DNA of 5,209 nucleotides from Acidobacteriaceae bacterium (GTDB taxonomy: Bacteria; Acidobacteriota; Terriglobia; Terriglobales; Acidobacteriaceae). This document shows, piece after piece, positions 1-4,065 of this stretch. Both the position numbers and the translations under genes were made by a program. Where the stretch lies: NCBI GenBank assembly GCA_027364815.1, contig DAHXOQ010000213.1, positions 1 through 5,209 on the forward strand, written 5' to 3'. The notes beneath the pieces were generated by a model. It did not search any database. It was not told where the DNA came from and saw nothing but the letters and a program-made list of their open reading frames with translations. Positions within the stretch are counted from its first letter, which is position 1; each line of letters begins with the position of its first letter.

Positions 1-1
1 G

Positions 2-241
2 ATCACGCAGTTGCAACAAGCACGCGCACTACTGTCGAACTCCGGCAACATTGGACAATCACTCACGGTTTATACAGGCAAAAAGCGAGGCCCGAAGCCT
101 GGGAACAAGCGTGGACCAAAGCCTGGTGCGATGAAGGGCAAGAAGCGCCGCATACTGAGCCCTGAGGCTCGCCAGCGCATTGCCGATGCGCAGCATCGCC
201 GTTGGGCTGCTCAGAAAGCAACGGCAAAAAAAGGCAAGTAA
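2..241 (+). CDS. Small basic protein with KRGPKPG repeats, 5' end cut by window
   Basis: Seventy-nine residues are visible, open from the window edge to TAA at 239-241. The first visible residues, ITQLQQARALLS, look like the interior of a helix rather than a start, so the true start probably lies upstream; the TTG at 11 is a possible but weak alternative. After a short hydrophilic linker come two copies of KRGPKPG (visible residues 28-34 and 36-42), a KGKKRR stretch, and a C-terminal motif LSPEARQRIADAQHRRW followed by a lysine/alanine tail. The basic repeats loosely resemble AT-hook or histone-H1-like tails, and the LSxEARxxIxxAQxxRW motif recalls short helical motifs of the NUMOD3 kind. Proteins of this general layout are common in Acidobacteriota and are usually annotated as hypothetical. 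DNA or RNA binding is an inference from composition only. No neighbour in the window suggests a partner. Confidence 0.72.
   Translation: MTQLQQARALLSNSGNIGQSLTVYTGKKRGPKPGNKRGPKPGAMKGKKRRILSPEARQRIADAQHRRWAAQKATAKKGK
83..127 (+). repeat. Two-copy in-frame direct repeat encoding KRGPKPG
   Basis: Copies at 83-103 and 107-127 have a 24-nt period, separated by one AAC codon. They differ at 4 of 21 bases (CGA/CGT, GGC/GGA, CCG/CCA, GGG/GGT), and every difference is at a synonymous third position. The peptide repeat is therefore kept while the DNA has drifted, which supports the reading frame as truly coding. Confidence 0.85.
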
Positions 242-261
242 GCTTTGCGGCTTCAATCAAA

Positions 262-301
262 TCTGCGAAACGATTTTTGAAAACATTAATTGTTTCGCAG
301 A
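262..301. repeat. Inverted repeat in intergenic gap
   Basis: TCTGCGAAAC (262-271) is perfectly complementary to GTTTCGCAGA (292-301). The stem continues inward through a G-T wobble and three A-T pairs (272-275 with 288-291), leaving a 12-nt AT-rich loop. It begins 20 nt after the stop of the basic-protein gene and may be a transcription terminator or mRNA-stabilising hairpin for it. The only T run is at 317-322, 15 nt beyond the stem, so it is not a classical intrinsic terminator. A protein-binding operator is also possible. The rest of the gap from 242 to 446 shows only a weak 5-bp hairpin (393-408) and no gene. Confidence 0.5.
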
Positions 302-446
302 CGGAGTTGAAGTTACTTTTTTGTTAACGCATGGAGCGATGTAAGGAAGGCTTCAAGCAGAGGGATTTGAGATTTGCGACTAATGGATTCAGCGAATGAT
401 TCAATTCGTTCATGCTGTTAATATTTGCTACTCTGAATTAGACAAT

Positions 447-1706
447 TTACCAATATTCAGCGGCGAGCACCTTGGGTGGGCCGGAGTGGCCCTCAATTAC
501 TTCCGTTTCAATGACAGCTTCCATATTCATTTGCTCCCATCCATTTGGAGCATTTTTAAGCAGCGCGTTTAGATAGACGGGGTTGTAGAGAATTTCACCT
601 GCGGCTTCAGTTCCCTCTTCAGAGATTCCTGCCGCAATGATGACGGGCTGTCCAGTGATGGAATCGCGGAAGCGCGCCACGATGGCATAATCGCGCGAGA
701 GCTTTTGATAGGGGAGATCCCAGGCAGTTGCCCATGTGGCTGCATTGGGGCTCTTGCGATCGACGATGATTGCAACACCCTCCTTGGATTCAAAACCAAA
801 ACGTAGTTTCTGAGTCAGGCGCAGGGTCCAAAGATTGTCAAAGGCACCAATGAGCACAACGGGCCCCTCGCGCAACTGGGCAAATGTGGCCTGCGATGCG
901 GGCACGACACGGAACTCCTTGTGCTGACTCTCAAAGGCAGCCGCGGTGCGAGTCAGAGTGATGACATCAGCCAACGCCAGGTGGCCGGAGTAGTGAAGGC
1001 GAAAGTAAAGTGGCTCTGGATTGCTGTTAGCCGGCTTTGAATCGAGGGATTGAATGGAGCCTACGTCGAGATTCAGTGCCGGCTCACCAAGACAAAAAGT
1101 AGCTGTGCCATTAGCTGTAGTGAGAGGTGCCCAAAAGCGATCAATGGGCTGAACCGGCGGTGGTGGTTGAAGTGTGTGTACATATCTTCCGACACCAACA
1201 CCGACCGCACAAAAGACAATTGCAGTGAGTGCAAGAACCAGCAGACTTTTACTTGCGCTCAGGCGGGGCTTAATCTCAGGTATATTTGCAGGTGACTCGT
1301 GCGCCTCAGGGTAATCATCCGACTCAGGCCAGTGGAAGGTTGCGTAGTAGGAGCCTGTGGGCAGTTCGATGAGCAATTCATGGGCGTGGGCAGGGTCGTA
1401 GTAGTACTGTGCCAGGCGCTTACGGATCTCACCGGCAGTAATTCGGACGATGGGATTGGCATTGGCGTCATAATCCGGCTCGCGGCCAAAGACCTCAATT
1501 CCGAGGGTTCGCTCTTTGAGATCCGCTTGATTGCCCAGCAGAGACTGCTCAACGACACGGGCCAAGAGGACGGGGTAGCGCTTACTATTAGCAAATAAAG
1601 GGTGGGCAAGAAGCCGCTCCAGCTGTGCATGGACATCGGCTGTATCAACGGGGCGAGTTGATTTTGGCTCGGGCCTTGGCAATACAGAGTCATCGGCCAT
1701 GCTCAT
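447..1706 (-). CDS. Single-pass membrane protein of an acidobacterial family, function unknown
   Basis: The product has 419 residues. Residues 23-126 form a conserved cytoplasmic domain with the pattern LERLLAHPLFANSKRYPVLL, VVEQSLLGNQADLKERTLGI, EVFGREPDYDANANPIVRI, then a charged helix (AGEIRKRLAQYYY) and ELPTGSYYATF. I know this domain from many Acidobacteriota proteins, sometimes fused to adenylate cyclase or TPR modules. A hydrophobic segment at about 154-176 is preceded by KPRLSASK, which predicts an inside N-terminus. The C-terminal half (about 185-419) carries family blocks such as FWAPL, VVLIGAFDNLWT, GQPVIIAAGISEEGTEAAGE and NAPNGWEQMN. The architecture (cytoplasmic domain, one membrane span, extracytoplasmic domain) resembles ToxR/CadC-type signalling proteins, but a DNA-binding role is only inferred. 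The start is ambiguous: ATG at 1706 lies 3 nt from a GAGAGG motif, whereas ATG at 1700 (Met3) lies 9 nt from it and is the better-spaced choice. A palindrome and a promoter candidate sit just upstream. Confidence 0.87.
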   Translation of the reverse strand: MSMADDSVLPRPEPKSTRPVDTADVHAQLERLLAHPLFANSKRYPVLLARVVEQSLLGNQADLKERTLGIEVFGREPDYDANANPIVRITAGEIRKRLAQYYYDPAHAHELLIELPTGSYYATFHWPESDDYPEAHESPANIPEIKPRLSASKSLLVLALTAIVFCAVGVGVGRYVHTLQPPPPVQPIDRFWAPLTTANGTATFCLGEPALNLDVGSIQSLDSKPANSNPEPLYFRLHYSGHLALADVITLTRTAAAFESQHKEFRVVPASQATFAQLREGPVVLIGAFDNLWTLRLTQKLRFGFESKEGVAIIVDRKSPNAATWATAWDLPYQKLSRDYAIVARFRDSITGQPVIIAAGISEEGTEAAGEILYNPVYLNALLKNAPNGWEQMNMEAVIETEVIEGHSGPPKVLAAEYW

Positions 1707-1717
1707 CGACCTCTCGC

Positions 1718-1730
1718 ACGTATGATACGT
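1718..1730. promoter_or_regulatory. 13-bp palindrome upstream of the membrane-protein gene
   Basis: ACGTAT-G-ATACGT is a perfect 6+1+6 palindrome centred at 1724, 12 bp before the ATG at 1706 and inside the predicted leader. One half-site, ATACGT, recurs at 1791-1796, exactly 66 bp from the right arm and just upstream of the candidate promoter of the same gene. A transcription-factor operator, possibly autoregulatory, would fit. The palindrome is short enough to arise by chance. Confidence 0.35.
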
Positions 1731-1756
1731 CTCCAGAAGGGGGTTGTCTACTTGAT

Positions 1757-1785
1757 ATTTTAGCTTTTATTATCAGAGACTTGAA
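1757..1785 (-). promoter_or_regulatory. Candidate sigma70-type promoter for the membrane-protein gene
   Basis: Reading the minus strand, TTCAAG (1785-1780) lies 17 nt upstream of TAAAAT (1762-1757). The -10 matches consensus at 5 of 6 positions and the -35 at 3 of 6. Transcription would start near 1750 and give a leader of about 45 nt containing the palindrome at 1718-1730. The AT-rich setting fits a promoter but also makes chance -10 matches likely. Confidence 0.35.
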
Positions 1786-1815
1786 GGTTTATACGTGGAT
1801 TTTACCCGATGGAAC

Positions 1816-1844
1816 TTGTCAAGGCAATTTGATAGTTCTACTTT
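1816..1844 (+). promoter_or_regulatory. Candidate sigma70-type promoter for a small RNA
   Basis: TTGTCA (1816-1821) matches the -35 consensus at 5 of 6 bases. It is followed after exactly 17 nt by TACTTT (1839-1844), which keeps the key T, A and final T of the -10. Transcription would start near 1850-1852. No plus-strand protein gene follows before the terminator at 1934-1966, so the promoter and terminator bracket a short, apparently non-coding unit. The -35 lies in a small CTTG-T-CAAG palindrome. Confidence 0.4.
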
Positions 1845-1905
1845 AGGGATGGTCCAGGGAAACCGCTTCTTTTGCCCAGGCGAAGTACACACGCCTGAAG
1901 GTCAC
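1843..1905 (-). CDS. Possible 20-residue micro-ORF downstream of the aldehyde dehydrogenase
   Basis: On the minus strand, AAGGAG (1920-1915) is followed after 9 nt by GTG at 1905, then 19 sense codons and TAA at 1845-1843. The peptide ends in WAKEAVSLDHP, and 14 of its 20 codons end in G or C. The frame is also open upstream to the aldehyde dehydrogenase stop at 1983-1981, in the same phase, so the coding-like stretch could instead be a gene remnant. It overlaps the candidate plus-strand small RNA almost completely. I do not recognise the peptide, and chance is a real possibility for an ORF this short. Confidence 0.22.
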   Translation of the reverse strand: MTFRRVYFAWAKEAVSLDHP

Positions 1906-1966
1906 GAGGCGCCGCTCCTTGAGATTGCGGCTCTCGCCCCTTCCGAACGAAGGGGCGACTTTTTTT
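1850..1966 (+). ncRNA. Candidate stand-alone small RNA, about 117 nt
   Basis: The unit is defined by an upstream promoter-like pair (TTGTCA, 17 nt, TACTTT) and a strong intrinsic terminator at its 3' end. Three hairpins lie in tandem. The first pairs CAGGCG (1877-1882) with CGCCTG (1892-1897) around a 9-nt loop. The second pairs GCCGC (1911-1915) with GCGGC (1927-1931). The third is the terminator. The CGCCT at 1892-1896 can alternatively pair with AGGCG at 1907-1911, giving a possible switch between folds. The next plus-strand gene is acpP, nearly 1.9 kb away with an antisense gene between, so this is not an obvious riboswitch leader. I do not see the signature motifs of SRP RNA, tmRNA or RNase P RNA, and cannot match it to 6S RNA. 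A 41-codon frame starts at ATG 1849 but runs through the terminator hairpin and looks fortuitous. Confidence 0.42.
1934..1966 (+). terminator. Rho-independent terminator, plus strand
   Basis: A 10-bp perfect stem (TCGCCCCTTC at 1934-1943 with GAAGGGGCGA at 1949-1958) closes a 5-nt loop and is followed after one C by seven T residues (1960-1966). Read on the minus strand the same stem has no T run, so it is oriented for plus-strand transcription and would not work as a classical terminator for the aldehyde dehydrogenase gene that ends at 1981. It may still protect that mRNA's 3' end. Confidence 0.82.
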
Positions 1967-1980
1967 GTTCGTGACAGAAT

Positions 1981-3426
1981 TCAGCCGATACCAGGTAGGG
2001 AGAGTAGTCTTGGCTCGGTGAGGTCGAACATCGCCGCCGGAATACCTTCCCGTCCGAGACCAGAATCCTTAATGCCGCCAAATGGCATGGCCTCAGCACG
2101 CCAGCCGGGTGTATCGCCGACGATCAGCGCGCCAACTTCAAGCTCGCGGTATGCGGTCTGGATACGGCCCAGATCGCGCGTCAAGATACCCGCCTGCAGG
2201 CCAAAGCGTGAATGATTGACGGCAGCCAGTGCATCTTCAAAGTCATCGTAGGGTTCAATAGCGAGGACTGGGCCAAAGACCTCTTCGTCAAGGACCTTCA
2301 TACCGGGTTTAGTTCCGGACAAAATTGCGGGTGGCATCAAAGAGCCTTTGCGCTCACCACCCTGCACGAGTTTAGCGCCGGCTGCGACTGCTTCTTTGAC
2401 CCAATTATCAACTCTTTCAGCCTCGTGAGCTGTGATCATGGGTCCAATCTCAGTTGTTTCGAGGGTAGGATCGCCGGGCACCATGCGTGAGGCGCGTTCG
2501 ACAACCTTCCACAAGAATGTCTGGAAGATGGGGCGGTGAATATAGACGCGTTGCAGGCTGACGCAATTTTGTCCGGCGTGATTGAAGGCTGCCAGGGCCG
2601 AACGCGCGGCCATCAAATCAATCTCCTGCCAGTCACTGTGAACGATGAGTGCTGCATTGCCGCCATGCTGTAGCAGCGCACGTTTGCGTACGCAATGCGT
2701 TTTGAGCTCCCAACCTACAGCAGCTGAGCCTGTAAAGCTGAGGAGCTTAATGCGCTCATCTTTTTCAATCAGCCAGGTTGTGTCCGCGTTGGAGAGCGGC
2801 AAAACGGCGAGCGCCTCGTCAGGCCATCCAGCTTTGAGAATGATTTCTCCAAGCGCGAGTGCGGTGAATGGAGTTTGCAAAGAGGGTTTGAGAATAATTG
2901 GGCAACCTACGGCGATGGCTGGAGCCAGTTTGTGCGCCACCAGCCCAAGGGGCGAGCTGAAGGGTGTGATGGCCAGCACAGGGCCGATTGCAAAGCGGCG
3001 AATTTCTCCTGTGCGTCCCTCGTTGCCTTCTGTGAGATCGAGCGGTATTGCCTCCTCGCCAAATCGCATTGCTTCTTCAGCGGCCAAATCGAAGAGCCGC
3101 GCTGAACGTTCTACTTCAGCACGTGCTTGACGAATGGGCTTACCGGCTTCAGCAACAATTAACTGCTCAAAGCGCGCACACTGGGCACGCAGAGCGTCGG
3201 CAACGGTGTGGAGAATCTCGTTGCGCTTCCATCGAGGCAGAGCACGGGTGCGTCGCAAACTGGCAACTGCATGCGTGACTGCCTGGCGCGCATCGTTACG
3301 CGTAGGAAGGGTTACGTGGCCAATTACGCCCTGGTCCCACGGCGAGCGCACTTCAAATTGGTCGCCATCGGTCCACTCCTTGCCGCACATCAAAAATCCA
3401 GTTTGCGTACCAGGCCGCATCTTCAT
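1981..3426 (-). CDS. Aldehyde dehydrogenase superfamily protein with altered active site
   Basis: The product is an NAD(P)-dependent aldehyde dehydrogenase homologue of 481 residues, the usual family length; the physiological substrate cannot be told from sequence. Visible motifs: TPFSSPLG at 154-161, coenzyme lysine in ILKPS (Lys180), SFTGSAAVG (230-238), HGGNAALIV (254-262), nucleophile Cys288 in AGQNC, Glu382 in EEVFGPV, and PFGGIKDSGLGRE (448-460). Two normally invariant positions differ. The general-base Glu of LELGG is Gln253 (LLQHGG), and the oxyanion-hole Asn of PWN/PFN is Ser157. Hydrolytic dehydrogenase activity may be weak or the chemistry changed. The CoA-acylating MmsA branch also lacks this Glu, but other features do not place the protein there. 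I chose ATG 3426 because GGGGGA lies 8 nt upstream and family similarity begins shortly after. ATG 3420 is a close alternative. The frame is open to ATG 3549, but those 41 extra codons are AT-rich and not family-like. Confidence 0.92.
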   Translation of the reverse strand: MKMRPGTQTGFLMCGKEWTDGDQFEVRSPWDQGVIGHVTLPTRNDARQAVTHAVASLRRTRALPRWKRNEILHTVADALRAQCARFEQLIVAEAGKPIRQARAEVERSARLFDLAAEEAMRFGEEAIPLDLTEGNEGRTGEIRRFAIGPVLAITPFSSPLGLVAHKLAPAIAVGCPIILKPSLQTPFTALALGEIILKAGWPDEALAVLPLSNADTTWLIEKDERIKLLSFTGSAAVGWELKTHCVRKRALLQHGGNAALIVHSDWQEIDLMAARSALAAFNHAGQNCVSLQRVYIHRPIFQTFLWKVVERASRMVPGDPTLETTEIGPMITAHEAERVDNWVKEAVAAGAKLVQGGERKGSLMPPAILSGTKPGMKVLDEEVFGPVLAIEPYDDFEDALAAVNHSRFGLQAGILTRDLGRIQTAYRELEVGALIVGDTPGWRAEAMPFGGIKDSGLGREGIPAAMFDLTEPRLLSLPGIG

Positions 3427-3662
3427 CGCTATATTCCCCCACATTGGAATGATGAACGCTTCCCCTCGAATGGTAAAGAGCATTACTTGAGATGTGGGAT
3501 TTGATTGTGCAATTAGTCTGTATGGGTTATCGAAATTGGGAAGAATCATTCTGAATGGAATCCCTGGGAAAAGAATACATTTTTATAGCCCTTTATTTAG
3601 TGCAGATAAGTGCATCGCAGCTTGCCCCGGTGTGGCGATGAACGATAGACTGATGATTCGGG

Positions 3663-3690
3663 ACCGTGGCGGAGATTTTCTCCGTTCGGT
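3663..3690 (+). other. Hairpin upstream of acpP
   Basis: CGGAG (3670-3674) pairs with CTCCG (3680-3684) around an ATTTT loop. An outer helix, ACCG (3663-3666) with CGGT (3687-3690), extends it across a small internal loop. There is no T run after it, so it is not an intrinsic terminator. If acpP is transcribed from the more distal promoter candidate (3622-3651), the hairpin would lie near the start of its leader. Confidence 0.35.
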
Positions 3691-3692
3691 AG

Positions 3693-3728
3693 TTGTGTGC
3701 CCTAGCCCCAAAGCGTTATGGTTCGAAC
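3693..3728 (+). promoter_or_regulatory. Candidate acpP promoter overlapped by GTTCGAAC palindrome
   Basis: TTGTGT (3693-3698) and TATGGT (3717-3722) are spaced 18 nt apart, and the -10 matches 4 of 6 consensus bases. A perfect 8-bp palindrome, GTTCGAAC (3721-3728), overlaps the end of the -10 and reaches the expected start site, a position suited to a repressor. Transcription from here would give a leader of about 90 nt. Both elements are weak on their own. Confidence 0.28.
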
Positions 3729-3806
3729 GGGTAAAGAATCGCACGCACCGAAATCAGAAAAAATCCAGTTTCAGAATTCAAAAGTTCAAGAAAACAAAAG
3801 AAAGAC

Positions 3807-3811
3807 AGGAG
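3807..3811 (+). promoter_or_regulatory. Ribosome binding site of acpP
   Basis: AGGAG lies 8 nt before ATG 3820. This strong Shine-Dalgarno site fixes the start and rules out the in-frame ATG at 3718, which would add 34 non-family residues. Confidence 0.85.
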
Positions 3812-3819
3812 ATAACCAC

Positions 3820-4062
3820 ATGGCAGTGGAAGAGAAGGTTAAACAAATTATCGTTGAGCAGCTTCAGGTGGATGAGGCCGAAGTTACGCCAGGCGCAAGC
3901 TTTCAGGAAGACCTTGGCGCAGATTCGCTCGACGTCGTCGAGCTGGTAATGCAGTTTGAAGAGGCTTTTGATCTTGAAATCCCGGACGAAGATGCCGAGA
4001 AGATCAAGACCGTCAAGGATGCCATTGACTACATCAACAAGAATGCAAAGGCTGGCAAATAA
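3820..4062 (+). CDS. acpP: Acyl carrier protein
   Basis: The product has 80 residues, the normal size of the type II fatty acid synthase carrier protein, and is strongly acidic. After conversion to the holo form it carries acyl chains as thioesters on a 4'-phosphopantetheine arm in the cytoplasm. The attachment site is Ser36 in GADSLDVVELVMQFEEAF, the hallmark helix II motif. The usual helix I (VKQIIVEQLQV), the EDLGADSLD loop and IPDEDAEKIKTVKDAIDYI of helices III-IV are all in place. The start at 3820 is set by AGGAG 8 nt upstream and by the family N-terminus. fabF follows after 3 nt, so the two are almost certainly co-transcribed, an arrangement seen in many bacteria. No plsX, fabD or fabG precedes it here; the upstream neighbour is divergent. 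Confidence 0.98.
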   Translation: MAVEEKVKQIIVEQLQVDEAEVTPGASFQEDLGADSLDVVELVMQFEEAFDLEIPDEDAEKIKTVKDAIDYINKNAKAGK

Positions 4063-4065
4063 ACA

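Larger units (their letters stand above)
3427..3819. other. Divergent intergenic region between aldehyde dehydrogenase and acpP
   Basis: These 393 bp must carry promoters for both flanking genes. No gene is supported: the open frames across it give no recognisable protein. For the minus strand, the best -10 is TATAAA (3587-3582), with a poor -35 TTATCT 16 nt upstream (3609-3604). For the plus strand, candidates are TTGCCC (3622-3627) with TAGACT (3646-3651) at an 18-nt spacing, and the pair listed separately at 3693-3722. A short palindrome CATTC-T-GAATG sits at 3547-3557. The last 75 bp before acpP are very A-rich, as expected for an unstructured, well-translated leader. Confidence 0.6.

Noticed and set aside
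1849..1974. Plus-strand 41-codon frame starting at ATG 1849
   Set aside because: It runs through the terminator hairpin and T tract, its ATG would be almost leaderless, with AGGG directly adjacent rather than properly spaced, and its codon-position pattern is poor.
1984..2099. Possible stop-codon readthrough joining the aldehyde dehydrogenase to the downstream in-phase open frame
   Set aside because: The protein already ends at the normal family C-terminus, and no readthrough or selenocysteine signal was recognised around the TGA at 1983-1981.
2645..3130. Plus-strand 161-codon frame inside the aldehyde dehydrogenase gene
   Set aside because: It is an antisense shadow of a strongly conserved gene; the translation has no recognisable domain.
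3427..3549. N-terminal extension of the aldehyde dehydrogenase to ATG 3549
   Set aside because: The 41 added codons are AT-rich at third positions and unlike the family, and GGGGGA sits at proper spacing before ATG 3426.
3711..3745. GGTTCGAAC resembling a tRNA T-arm
   Set aside because: The bases flanking the TTCGAAC loop (TATGG and GGGTA) do not form a five-pair stem, and no acceptor, D or anticodon arms fit around it.
3718..3819. N-terminal extension of acpP to 3718
   Set aside because: The added residues are lysine-rich and not ACP-like, while AGGAG at 3807-3811 clearly sets ATG 3820.
3494..3949. Plus-strand 151-codon frame spanning the intergenic region into acpP
   Set aside because: It overlaps acpP out of frame, has no family resemblance, and its 3' part is explained by acpP coding constraint.
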